This document shows, in pieces, positions 46,763-57,611 of a stretch of 64,000 bases of DNA. The position numbers and the translations under genes were made by a program. Below the pieces are notes generated by a model that had not been told where the DNA came from, did no database searches, and worked only from the letters and a program-made list of their open reading frames with translations. Source of the DNA: Camillea tinctor (taxonomy: Eukaryota; Ascomycota; Sordariomycetes; Xylariales; Xylariaceae); assembly GCA_022578605.1 (NCBI GenBank), contig MU394068.1, forward strand, positions 310,001 to 374,000, given 5' to 3'. Within the stretch, counting starts at the first letter, position 1. The number at the start of each line of letters is the position of its first letter.

Positions 46763-48371
46763 ATGGCGACCCAAGGCAGCTCTATAGCAAAGGGCGCGAT
46801 TGAGAACGACGCGGAAGTGTCCTCCCTCGGCCCAGACAAGAGCGGCTTTAGCTCTTCTAACGAGGAGTCTACTCCCCCTGTGGCTATTGTCCCTGAGCGA
46901 ACATGGAAGTCCTATGTCTGGGATACCTTTGACAAGTCTCCAGAAGAGCGGTACTTCTTGTTCAAGCTCGATGGCGTTATCCTCACCTTTGCCTCGCTGG
47001 GCTACTTCATCAAGTACCTGGACCAAGTCAATGTGAATAGCGCTTTCGTCTCGGGCATGAAGGAGGACTTGGGGCTTTACGGCAACCAGCTGAATTATAT
47101 GGTAACATGCTGGACGGTTGGCTACGTTATTGGCGAAATCCCCAGGTATGTGATATTTTCTGTCCAAACTTGGGTCTCAGATAACTAACAGCGTCACAGC
47201 AACATGTTGCTCACGAAGATCAGGCCTTCGATATGGATTCCGGCTTGTGAGGTATGTACCTCCAATCTGAACTATATTTTATGTGCCATGTACTGACATG
47301 AAATAGGTGGTTTGGTCCGTCCTCACAATCTTGCTGGCGAAGTGTCACACGGCAAATCAGATCTATGCGCTTCGGTTTTTTATTGGACTTGCAGAGAGCG
47401 CGTTTTACCCAGGGATGCAGTACGTGATCGGGAGCTGGTACCGGAAGGACGAGCTCGCCAAACGATCATGTATTTTCCACGCGAGCGGCTCCATTGGCAC
47501 CATGTTCTCAGGATATCTCATGTCAGCCGTTTACAATCTTGATTCGACCAGTGGTTTCCACGGATGGCAATGGCTGTTCATCATCAACACTGTGATTTCG
47601 CTTCCCATTGCTATTGCGGGCTTCTTCTTCATGCCCGATGTGCCAGAGATCACCCGTGCGTGGTGGCTGACCAAGGACGAGATAGCACTCGCGAAGAAGC
47701 GGATGGAGCTCGAGGGACGTGCTAACCGCGGCACCTACAACAAGGCTAAATTCCACAAGATATTCACTTCGTGGCACATCTATGCTTTGACGCTGCTATA
47801 TATATTCTTCAACAATGGGAGCGGCTACGGCAGCCAGCCGGCTTTTGCGCTGTGGCTTAAGTCGGAAGGATACAGTGTCACAGCTATAAACAGCTATCCG
47901 ACGATCGCATCCGCACTCGCGGTGATCTTCACGTTTATATACGCTTGGACGTCAGATACGATATTCAGGGGAGCTAGGTGGCCGCCTATGGTATTTTCGG
48001 GGGTCGTCAACATCATCACTAATGTGAGCTTGGCGGTATGGGACATTCCGCTGGGGTGGAAATGGACTTGCTATCTCATCGGACTGATAGGGGGCGGAAT
48101 CAGTGGACTGACGTTCGCGTGGGCTCACGAGATTTGCAGCGATGATAACGAAGAGCGAGCCCTCGTCGTAGCGTCCATGAACCAGATGGCCTATGTGGTG
48201 CAGGCGTGGTTGCCTCTGCTCATCTGGCAACAGGTTGAGTCGCCGCAGTACCGGAAGGGCTTCATTACCATGGTATTCGTAGCGACTGCACTGATCATCA
48301 GTGCTTTTACCATCCGCTACTTACACCACCGAGAAGTCGCTAAAAAGCGTCAAGAAGCCTCTATAGAATAG
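46763..48371 (+). CDS. MFS permease, DAL5/SEO1/LIZ1-type anion:cation symporter
   Basis: Three exons: 46763-47145, 47200-47251, 47307-48371, giving 499 residues. An in-frame ATG at 46679 would add 28 Arg-rich residues, but the ATG at 46763 has the better context (ACACCATGGC). The membrane part opens with LDGVILTFASLGYFIKYLDQ and VNVNSAFVSGMKEDLGL, the DxxN-type TM1 signature of the anion:cation symporter (ACS) family. FFIGLAESAFYPGMQYVIG and SYWYRKDEL-like GSWYRKDELAKR follow, then WQWLFIINTVISLPIAIAG and the C-terminal helices ending at YLHHREVAKK. About 12 membrane helices are expected. Family members carry allantoate, pantothenate, nicotinate, sulfonates or cysteine. The 52-bp middle exon is short but in phase, with good GTATGT and AACTAAC signals. 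The divergent dioxygenase partner suggests uptake of its substrate. Confidence 0.88.
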
Positions 48372-49080
48372 TCTGATGTACCTTCGTGGAAGCAAGCATG
48401 TAACCGTATAGATATATAAGCATTAGAGCAGGTAATTAACTAAAGCCTACTCTTCCAAGACAGCTCTTGTAAAATTATACATAGTAGTGTGTCTTTTGTT
48501 GTTAATATAGTAACCTGGAAACTAAGTCTGCTTATACGGTAGCTCTCTGCGACAGTTGTATATAAGCTGAATGCATTATCTTGTGTATATTAGCCAGCTA
48601 GAGGAGATCCCTGGTAGACTCGACATGTGATATTCATGCGGATACTTTTGCGTTTTCTTCCAAGATTTATAATCCGTCTCCTCTCAAGGGATGATTACAT
48701 TACGAATCACCCCAGGATGTCTTTAATCTAGATTAATTAGATATACAATTGATAGGCTTTACATATTGTCTCTTACGATTCTGACAGTGGTATCTTGTGA
48801 TATCTGCCGTACATCACGTTCAGGCGGACTGTTACGGATAGAAGAGCCAATACGCCATATGTACTCAGAATGAGCTCATCCTCTGGCCTACATCACACAA
48901 TATGCGATGCAACATATCTTTAACCACACATGACTTCCGTTTTGTAATCGTTCTATAAAAACTCCACAGCTTCGCTCAACCTTCAATCCTGCCAAGTTAG
49001 ATAAATCCATGCATCTCAGACAACCCATTTCTCCAAATATCCCAAGCCTACTATATCTATCTTAGTCATAATAAAAGGTC
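48372..49080. promoter_or_regulatory. upstream region of the flavin monooxygenase gene
   Basis: AT-rich segment between two plus-strand genes. WGATAR-type words occur at about 48577 (TTATCT), 48750 (TGATAG), 48999 (AGATAA) and 49053 (CTATCT). No gene is visible. Confidence 0.35.
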
Positions 49081-50616
49081 ATGGGCTCGCTCAGTAGCAT
49101 TAGCACCGTGTCCGAGTTCACTTCTAGTGGCGCTATCAAAGATGTTGCTGTCATTGGCGCCGGTATCAGTGGAGTGGTATCAGCAGCCCATCTCATACAA
49201 GAAGGCTTCAACGTTACTGTCTTTGAGCGGACAGGCGTTATAGGAGGAGTGTGGCATTTTGATGCTAGAGTAGACAGAGACCCCCCGTTCCCGAACCTCA
49301 TTCCCCCCAATCCGAACTGGGGCGAGATTGAACGAGCCGGGTTGAGTACTGCGGAAGCGTCTTTGATACATGCTCCACCCGGCCCATGCTACGCCGGTTT
49401 AAAGAATAACGTTCCGACATCTCTATTGCGAAGTAGTCTGTTACGGTGGCCGAAAGGTACCGAGGAGTTCATCGACCAGGGGGAATTAAAGAGATACATT
49501 GAGGAAATTGCCAGACTCCATGGCGTTATAGATAAGATTCTATTTCACACTCGAGTTGAGAGGGTAGACAAACCCAAGAATGGACACCAGTGGGATGTGG
49601 AATCAAAAACTCTCGTGACTACAGGGTCCTCGCATTCCATCACAAAGAAGAACTGGAAATTTGATGCAGTCGTTGTGGCAAGCGGCCATTATCATGTTCC
49701 ATACGTGCCAGATATACCCGGGCTATCTACTTGGAAAGCACGGTTTCCCGACCGCGTCATGCATTCGAAGAAATACAGGGACCCTGAACCTTTCAGGGGT
49801 AAAACAGTCCTCTTGATCGGTGCCGGAGCTTCATCCCTAGATGTGGCTAAGGAGGTTGAACAGCTTGGGGGCAAGGTGTATCAAAGCCGACGTGAGACAA
49901 AGTACGACTTAACGGCATCGCGTCTCCCCAAGAGCGTCAAGAGAGTAGCAATGTCTGCCGAGTTTATTCTTAACGAGGAGGCGACTGGTCGGGAAAGCAC
50001 CCCGCCGCTTGAAGACGACTACACAATACCGGGGAGGGTAAGGTTAGAAGACGGGGAATTTCTGGAGAACATCGACTACGTCGTGGTGGCTACTGGGTAT
50101 ATCACTACTTACCCATTCCTCGGAGACCTAGAACAACCATCGGTGAAATGGGAGGATGCTGATGAGCAGGTGCTTATAACTTCTGATGGCTACACCACCC
50201 ATAATCTACATAAGGACATCTTCTACATCCCAGACCCATCCTTGGCATTCATTGGCGTCTCGCATCTTGTTTCGACATTTTCCTTGTTCGACTTCCAGGC
50301 CAAGGCTCTAGCCAAGGTGTTCTCCGGGAAAGCTCATCTGCCGTCAAAGTCAGAGATGAAAAGGGAACACCAGGAGAGAAAAGCCCGCTTCCAGCCCGGA
50401 GATAAGTTTCATACCATACCAGCGGGGGAGAAGGTGTATATAAGCGAAGTTCTAGACTGGATCAATGGGGACTTGAAAAAAGCTGGACTAGAGCTGATCG
50501 AAGGAATGGATGCAGACTGGCTCGCAGCCTATGAGACCTTTAAAGGGTCAGCCAAGGTTCTCTCACCTAACGTGGAGGAAGAGTCGCCTCCACAACCCAT
50601 TCAGCAAACTGCATAA
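49081..50616 (+). CDS. flavin-containing monooxygenase (FMO-like)
   Basis: Single exon, 511 residues. FAD-binding GAGISG (26-31) follows the beta strand DVAVI. A second Rossmann motif, VLLIGAGASSLDVA (about 244-257), fits NADPH binding. VVVASGHYHVPYVPDIPG is the usual segment between the two nucleotide domains, and VVVATGY (about 334-340) is the C-terminal ATG-containing motif of class B monooxygenases. FMOs oxygenate soft nucleophiles (N, S) of small molecules with NADPH and O2. There is no membrane anchor or signal peptide. It sits on the same strand 700 bp after the MFS permease, itself divergent from the TauD dioxygenase; that trio may work together on a sulfur- or nitrogen-containing substrate, which is inference. 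The substrate cannot be read from the sequence. Confidence 0.88.
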   Translation: MGSLSSISTVSEFTSSGAIKDVAVIGAGISGVVSAAHLIQEGFNVTVFERTGVIGGVWHFDARVDRDPPFPNLIPPNPNWGEIERAGLSTAEASLIHAPPGPCYAGLKNNVPTSLLRSSLLRWPKGTEEFIDQGELKRYIEEIARLHGVIDKILFHTRVERVDKPKNGHQWDVESKTLVTTGSSHSITKKNWKFDAVVVASGHYHVPYVPDIPGLSTWKARFPDRVMHSKKYRDPEPFRGKTVLLIGAGASSLDVAKEVEQLGGKVYQSRRETKYDLTASRLPKSVKRVAMSAEFILNEEATGRESTPPLEDDYTIPGRVRLEDGEFLENIDYVVVATGYITTYPFLGDLEQPSVKWEDADEQVLITSDGYTTHNLHKDIFYIPDPSLAFIGVSHLVSTFSLFDFQAKALAKVFSGKAHLPSKSEMKREHQERKARFQPGDKFHTIPAGEKVYISEVLDWINGDLKKAGLELIEGMDADWLAAYETFKGSAKVLSPNVEEESPPQPIQQTA

Positions 50617-52490
50617 TGGGCAACTATTTTCTTGTGAGACATGCGGATAGTTAGCGCACACCTAGAGATAAATTGGTTCATCCTAGAAACCTGTTAGAAA
50701 TGGCCTTGAGTCAATATTCTAGAAAAGATAAGAAAGTTCACGTGGCATTAGCATGGCGGATTACTACCTATCCCACGCTCGGGTTACAAAAACGTCACCG
50801 GACCATTCATGATGAGAGGCTGGTCTGTGTTGTCGATCACACCTACGATATCACTCAGCTCAGCACTAAGTGCTCGCCACCGGTATTCACTCTAGTTGCT
50901 CATAAGTTGAAGGCGGGAGCGACGCGTACTTGCTACCCTACGTTGTCTATACATAACCACAAGGTGCAGAAAGTGGCTGTAACCGATGTATCATCGTTCC
51001 CACTTCGCATTCCTTTGAGACAGAGTTGGGACCACAGAATGCTGGGGAAATTTGCACTACCCAACCTAAGTATGGAGAGACCGGATCGTGGCTGTGGCGA
51101 TGTCGGGGCTTGCTTCCACGAATGTCTTTATGAGGAGGATCGTGGCTGGGTTAGAACCGGGATTTGGGAAGAATTTAGAAATATCTCTTTGCCTCCTAGC
51201 CTCCTAGCCTCCTAGCCTCCTAACTCCCTAGCTATGTATGTAGGTCTTGCATTGTAGTACGACACCTCCATAGACGAACAAGACAGACAACTGGCACTCT
51301 TTAATATACATCGTGAAACACAGATAACCTGGGTTATTACGTATAACCATGTTTAATTCTTCGCCTGAGAATCCCAGGTAGGTAATAGCCTACTGCCTTC
51401 CAACATCTCGTTTCTTGATAAATGAGGTTTAGCTGAACAAGTGGACACAGGAACTAGGGCATCTCCTTATGTATCCACATGGCTCCCGCTCTGGGGACGT
51501 CCGCGATTCGCACCACGGACCAACTGCATTTGTTTTAAGAAGTGTTGGTAAAAACAGCGAGTTCCTACTGGCGTCCTATTCGTTCCACCGCAAATAAACA
51601 TCGTAAAACTCGGCCATAGAAGCACGTCTACTAGGTGATTCCTTTACAGCATACAGTAGTCGGTTGGTCGGCAAAAGCCAAGCAAGCTGGTGCTGTGCCA
51701 TTTCTCTGTGCTACCGCTTACTCTCTCAATAGTGCTGACACGAACTTGGCTAAGAATCAACCCAAAGCTATATGTAATACTATTGACTCTAGAAACAAAG
51801 GGAACCAACATGCGACTTCGACACTTGCATAAAACATGGAATCTCCGAATATTTTGAAATTCTTCAGATTGCCAAGTGGACAAGTATGAGATAGACTGGG
51901 TTATAGAGAAGTATGTAGTGGTGGTGAGATGGTATTACATATATATCTTGAGTTGATGAGGCTCACACCCGGGCTTTGTTTTGATAGTCATGCTACTCTA
52001 CCCCGAGTTGGGCTCCCGGATGGAATCATCTGATCTGACGGGGGCCAAACGGCTGAGGAGGGCCACGCACGTACCGCGACCAACACCTGGCTATCTAGGA
52101 CGAAACTAAGGGTCATTTGCTTCATACTTCAGTAATGATCAGCATATTATGCCCATCGCTTACAGGACGTACATGACTGCAGCTACTAGCGCAAGCCAGC
52201 TTCAACTCGCCCAACGAGGCTTTTGCGTGTCTTGTACATTAACCTACATGCTGAACATCCCCCGAGCTAGAACCATAAGGCGAAGCAGCGTCCGCGTTCC
52301 ACCACGCTGATGGTCAACTGAGCTCAGCTCGCTCCCTCCAGGACTTCATTTGCTTACTGCAACCCGCCTAGGCTCTGGGTCTTCCTTTTCTTTTCCTGTG
52401 CATCCGCCGAGCAACTCTCCTTTCTAATTTCCCGTCCCACCTTTCCTCCTACACCCTCACAGCTAAGGATATGACGGTGTAACTGCCAAC
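50617..52490. other. intergenic region with a weak 171-codon ATG frame
   Basis: A plus-strand ATG frame at 50700-51215 stays open for 171 codons, but it has no recognisable domain and ends inside an 8-bp tandem repeat. About one such frame is expected by chance at this length in a window of this size, so I do not call it a gene. The rest shows nothing coding. The last 150 bp, pyrimidine-rich, form the leader of the lectin-like gene. Confidence 0.45.
51191..51222. repeat. 8-bp tandem repeat (GCCTCCTA)4
   Basis: Four perfect tandem copies followed by a degenerate fifth (ACTCCCTA). Confidence 0.9.
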
Positions 52491-54193
52491 ATGATGTCGC
52501 TATTCGCGTTCCGGACGTTGATTCACATATCGATATGGGCTTTGTGGTCGGAATGGGTCGCAGCCGGGTCAATAGCCACCTGGACTACCGGGGCGGATTC
52601 CCCCCAGGTCATAATGCAAGACGATGCGACAGGAAATATATACTACAGCCTATGCAACAGCGGGGATGTTGCAGTTTTCCCAGGAACCGATTCAGAAACC
52701 TTCGTTTTCAACAATGGCATCACTCCTAAGAATGGTACGAGCCTCACCGGCGTAGGTTGGGTGGCCGATGATGGCGCATGGGTAAGTTACCAAGATCTGT
52801 CACGACGCAGCTTTGCAGTGGCATTGACATAATTCAGGCTTCAATATGGCACATGACAGATCGTAACGACGTCGTAAATTCAGTATGGCGTTGCGATGAA
52901 GGAGGTCACTTCGTTGCCGCTTCTGTTCCAAATCAGTGGCTTGTGTCCCGTAGTGTGACATCAATACACCCCAATACTGGCCTGGTGGCTATAAACCTTG
53001 GTGAAACTTCAGGATATCGCGTTTACTTCCATGATGAGGACATGGCAACTCGGTATCTTATATATACTACAGCGACTGGCTGGGACACGGGCCCGTTCGT
53101 CTCTCAAGACCATGTAGAAGGAACACCCATCTCTGGTGCCAACCCAGATGTGAATGCGATCACTGTTGTCACCCCAAGGGACGGAAGCAATATTGAAGTA
53201 GCTTCTTTGGAGTCAAACGGAACGTGGCTAATTAGTAAGTACTCACGCTTTATAATAATAGGGCGTTGCGGACACTAACATCTTATAGCCAGCTTCCCCA
53301 CCCCCTTTGAGACTGTCACTAATTCTAGAAACGAAACTAATGTATCTGTAACAAATAACACGAACTCTTCTTCCTTCAGTCTGAACAGTAGTGCTCAAGT
53401 GGATTGGTCCTTGGAGGCATGGGATGGAAATGCAGCCGGTATTGGATTAACTGTGAACAGCGATGGGAGCCGCAACATATTCTATATTGGGAACGATTCA
53501 TTATTACACCAGGTCAACGAGGTCAACGATACATGGCAAGCCTCGACGCAACAGGATAGTAGCATCTGGCCCCAGGCAGACGCACCAAACGCTCAGTTCG
53601 CCTCGACATTTGACTTTACCCTCAACGAGCTGTGGATATATTATATGAGCGGAGGAAATTTGACTCAAATACACCGAGGTGCCGGGAATAATTGGGATGT
53701 CGCCAATAGACTTCCGACGGAGCCGCCTGCGACTCAGAGTGGTCTCTCAACTGGAGCTAAGGCAGGGATTGGCGTTGGTGCAGGTGTCGCGGGATTAGCA
53801 CTTATTGGGATAGCGGTGTTCTTTTTCCTCCGGCGTAGAAAGGGGCGGAAGGAAAAGGAAAAGGCCGAGGCCGAGGCCGAAGCAGTCGCAGCGGTGGTTG
53901 GAAATCAACAACAACCTCCTTCTTCGTACCCTTCGCCCGCACCAGCTTATACGGCCGACGGCGCCGAAGGCCAGTGGATTGATGGAAGATTCTACCCAAG
54001 CCAGAACCAGAACAAGCCGGAGGAGCAATGGCAAAGCCCCCAGCCGTATCAGCCGGCTACAGGCCCCCAAGTGGTTTATGAGATGCCTAACCAAGAGTAC
54101 GCGCACGAGATGGGCAGCCAAGTAGACTATCATGAGATGCCAGCGAATGCCGGCAACCATGAAGCTACAGAGAGAACAGAGAGTCGGACATAA
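52491..54193 (+). CDS. single-pass membrane protein with fucose-lectin-like beta-propeller ectodomain
   Basis: Three exons: 52491-52781, 52838-53234, 53289-54193, giving 530 residues. The start is MM, with ATGs at 52491 and 52494. A hydrophobic signal segment (about residues 4-26) precedes a beta-rich ectodomain made of short similar blades: IIMQDDATG-like VIMQDDATGNIYYS, GVGWVADDGAWASIWHMTDR, SIHPNTGLVAINLG and GIGLTVNSDGSRNIFYIGND. This resembles fungal fucose-specific lectin propellers (AAL type). N-glycosylation sequons are common (NVSVTNNTNSS). One membrane helix (about 388-412, AGIGVGAGVAGLALIGIAVF then FFLRRRK) leads to a cytoplasmic tail rich in Pro/Gln/Tyr and acidic residues. The topology is that of a surface sensor or receptor. 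Sugar-binding residues could not be verified by eye, and no enzymatic domain is visible. It is known as a recurring fungal architecture without a settled function. Confidence 0.75.
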
Positions 54194-55782
54194 AAAATTT
54201 CAAAATTAGGCTAATAATTCCAAAAAAAAAAAAAGGGGGGGGGGGAGATGGTGATATAAGGTGTTACGGATATACAATTCTGGAGGTTTTATTGGAGTTT
54301 TTTTTAGAAAAAATATCCCATGCATTTCGTTTACACTTCGCGCACGGCGCCTCGTGCCTTTCTTTCAAGTCTCTATATAGCTACAACGAGCTCTAGATCT
54401 CCGTAGACCTCGCTAGGCAAATACCAGATACCAGATCTATGACCAAATATCCTAATTCGGCTTTATGTGATACTCTCGAAAACTACGTCCTTCGTCTCCT
54501 ACTACTTCTAATAGTATAATCAGTTAGCGACATGCTCAAGTGTATGCTACTAAGTCCTTACGTACTTAGAGGCATACGCCAACTCAAATGTCCAAGCTCG
54601 GAAGAGGAGGGTGTTGAACGTCTCTTACGTACTCCATAAACCTTCACTCCGGCTTCGGCATCACAAGAAGATCATTCCCGATTATAACAACGTTTTGGGT
54701 AATATACGGGCCGGGCGTTCCCAGATCTTTGGGGTCCCCAGTTCTCGAGCGGTGTCGACGTACCCGCTTCCCAGAACCCCGTCTACCTAGGTAGGTACAT
54801 GCAAGTATTGTTAATAAATCAGTGGGAGCAAAGTGCAGATACGTCATATCAAGTTATTTTCGATGGTTGAAGCTTTTCATTTTTGAAAAGTCAGACAAGA
54901 CATAGGTACCCATTGGTTAGACTGTGGAGGTTCCGAGACTTATAAACTGTGATACATTTTATACCCTTTTTATTACAATTGTACCGGCTCTCAGACCTAA
55001 TGTTCCTGTTCTTCTCTTCAAGCTTCGGCGTTTCGCGACGTTGATCAGTTCAATTGAGATAGACTTCAATGATATATGTGACCTGGTATAAACGGGTGAC
55101 TGCTACCGCACTGTAACTTCAAGATTATATTACCTTTTTAGCTAACTCGTCAGTTTTCACACCCAATTCTGTTTAATCTGCTCCTGATATAATATTGGAT
55201 GAAGCTATTCGCAGCAATAGGTACCCCTATTTCTGGAGATCACGTGACCACTGTCCCTACCAGGGGCATACTCCACCCCCTATCTACAATAGGGACAGCT
55301 CGTCGGCTATTCAGAGGAAGCCATGAAAACGATTCAATTACTGATGTGAAGCGACGTAGTGTGTACTTAACTAGGTTAGGTAGGTATAGTCTCCATATTT
55401 GTCCCACAGGTAGCAGTCGAGGTTACAATTCAAACCCTCGCCGGTGACTCATAACATATATCGAGTTGTTGGAAAGAATTTTTGCTCCCTGCGAATGAAC
55501 TTCTGCGTCGTGTGAACTTGTGTGTCGTGCTCGGCGGTGCCATCTCATTCGTCATATCCCGGCATTCTTGTGCTCACAGCCCCTTTTCACCGAATAACAC
55601 AACACCCTCACAGCCTCGACATATATACTATGGAGTTTAACAAATACGGACTGACTGGTCATTGGAAGCATATGTTGGTTGTTGAACTATTTAATACTCT
55701 CTATTTATAAGGGCAAAATGTCCCAGTGAAAATTCTATTCTATCTAGGTACCAGTACGCATAATTGATTCAACTTTAAGATT
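54194..55782. other. intergenic region without a visible gene
   Basis: Contains an A12 run followed by G10 (54222-54246), T-runs and ACCTAGGTAGGTAC near 54786. Nothing coding was found. The right end is the leader of the kinase gene. Confidence 0.5.
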
Positions 55783-57205
55783 ATGATGACTGACGAAAAG
55801 AGCCCAGTTCAGGAACCATCCCCGTCACCTTTAAATCATACAATGATCGAGGACAATACGGCACATAATTCCCCGACATCACAAGAGTCTGGCCATCGAG
55901 AAGAAAACCCAAATGAGTATCGGCCGGGGGGGTTTCATCCGGTCTATATAGGCGATGTATTCAAAGACAAATACAAAGTCCTAAATAAGATCGGATATGG
56001 ACGCCATTCTACAGTCTGGCTCGTCCGGGTCTTATCTCCAAGGTACGTCTATACAATCAAGAGAGAGAGAAAATATTTTAATTGTTAAGTCGTAGATCAA
56101 GCGATGAGCCCGAATTTCGTGCCCTGAAGATATTGCGCTCCAATTATAATAATGATGGCACAAGCCTTATGTTCGAAAAAGACATATTGACTCATCTCCG
56201 TGACGGAAACCGGGAGCATTTTGGATATCCCTATGTCTGTCATCTCCTAGATGATTTCGAACATCATGGCCCCAATGGAACCCATGTGTGTCTCGTCTTT
56301 GAGCTTATGGGGGAGACACTGAGGTCCTTAGGAGTCTGGTGGCCTCCTCATGACAGAGTGCCAACATTAGTCATGCACAGGTGTATTATCCAGCTCCTAC
56401 TTGCGCTTGATTTCGCGCACGATCATAAAGTGATCCATGCAGGTTCGTTCCTGTTGTCAATAGTCTTGTCTCTCGCTAAACAATTTCTCTAGATATCAAA
56501 GCAGAAAACATATTTGTCAAATTCAAGGATTATTCGATGATAGAATCTGGCTATTTGACCGAAGTTCCTATTCCGCAGCAGAATAGATCCGAGGAACGGT
56601 ATACCGTTATCCCCTCTGCCCCTCTGCATCTCTTTTATTTCAAAGAAGCCGCTAGTTTTTTTGAGCTTGATATTGTCCTCGGAGATTGGGGGGTCTCGTT
56701 ATGGGACACTGGAAATCTTTGTGGGGAGATTCAGCCTGAGGCCTTACGATCACCTGAGGTTCTGATCGGGGCGCCCTGGGATGCAAAGATCGACTTCTGG
56801 AACCTCGGTGCCATAATTTTTGAGATCTTCCAAGCTATCCGCATGTTCAACGGAAGAGTCCCACAAAATGGCCGTTATGAGCTCAAGGAGCATTTGAACG
56901 AGATCGTAGATTTCTTTGGTCCGTTCCCCAAGGAGCTCCTAGAGAAAGGAAACCAGGAGATTGTCCAGGATATCTTCAACGATGATGGAACAATTAAGGA
57001 CGCCATCCCAATAAACAGACCGGGTTTAAATTCAGAAGAATTCCTACCTAGCCTTAAACAGAAAGACAGAGACGTGTTCGTCTCCTTTCTGGAAGCACTG
57101 ATGAGAATAAACCCTGCAGAACGTGCCCAGGCTAACGACCTATTACGACACCCATGGATAGGTGCATTACCACCAAAGCCGACAGCTGACAAATCTGGGA
57201 CCTGA
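55783..57205 (+). CDS. SRPK-like serine/threonine protein kinase
   Basis: Three exons: 55783-56042, 56096-56442, 56493-57205, giving 439 residues. The kinase core begins after a 50-residue polar N-terminus at YRPGGFHPVYIGDVFKDKYK, the typical SRPK entry. Visible motifs: Gly-rich loop GYGRHSTVW (71-79), ATP-binding lysine K98 in FRALKILRS, and a catalytic loop HADIKAEN (201-208; D203, K205 and N208 kept). The metal-binding motif is DWG (267-269) in place of DFG. IQPEALRSPEVLIGAPWDAK and IDFWNLGAIIFEI are the APE and subdomain IX regions. The C-terminal segment NPAERAQANDLLRHPWIG is standard. SRPKs phosphorylate SR-type proteins, but fungi carry many divergent copies of unknown function. Catalytic residues look intact, so activity is likely. 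The gene is tail-to-tail with the PigL_N-ankyrin gene. Confidence 0.85.
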
Positions 57206-57611
57206 TTCTATTCCCACTGCATCTACATATATACCATACATACTAGCTTGGCTGCAAACACTGGAAATAACGCCCAGTCTGCTATTCCATATATGTAACG
57301 GGCCCTTGGATTTAACATATACTTTGCGGTAATAACATAGCAGATGCTACTAGATAGTCAGTTAATTTCAATACTTATGAGGTCAATGATTGAGAGAACG
57401 CGTAGTTCTATGCGTCGTGAAATAAGTCAATCTCACTATAGGGCTAGACATTCAATCCAAATAATAAACACACCTCAGCAGCTTCGTGACGAAGTATAAA
57501 AATCTTCTATTTGATTATTAATTATTCGTAAGATACCTAGGTATTCTGTTATCATCGATAGGTATATATTATTTACATTATTTACATCATGAGATGGAAG
57601 ACTTCACACAC
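57206..57611. other. convergent 3' region of kinase and ankyrin genes
   Basis: AT-rich; no gene is visible. ACCTAGGTATT near 57536 is another copy of the dispersed CCTAGGTA word. Confidence 0.5.

Noticed and set aside
55405..55446. GGTTACAATTCAAACCC, resembling a tRNA T arm
   Set aside because: The loop sequence does not fit the GTTCRANYC consensus and no acceptor stem is present.
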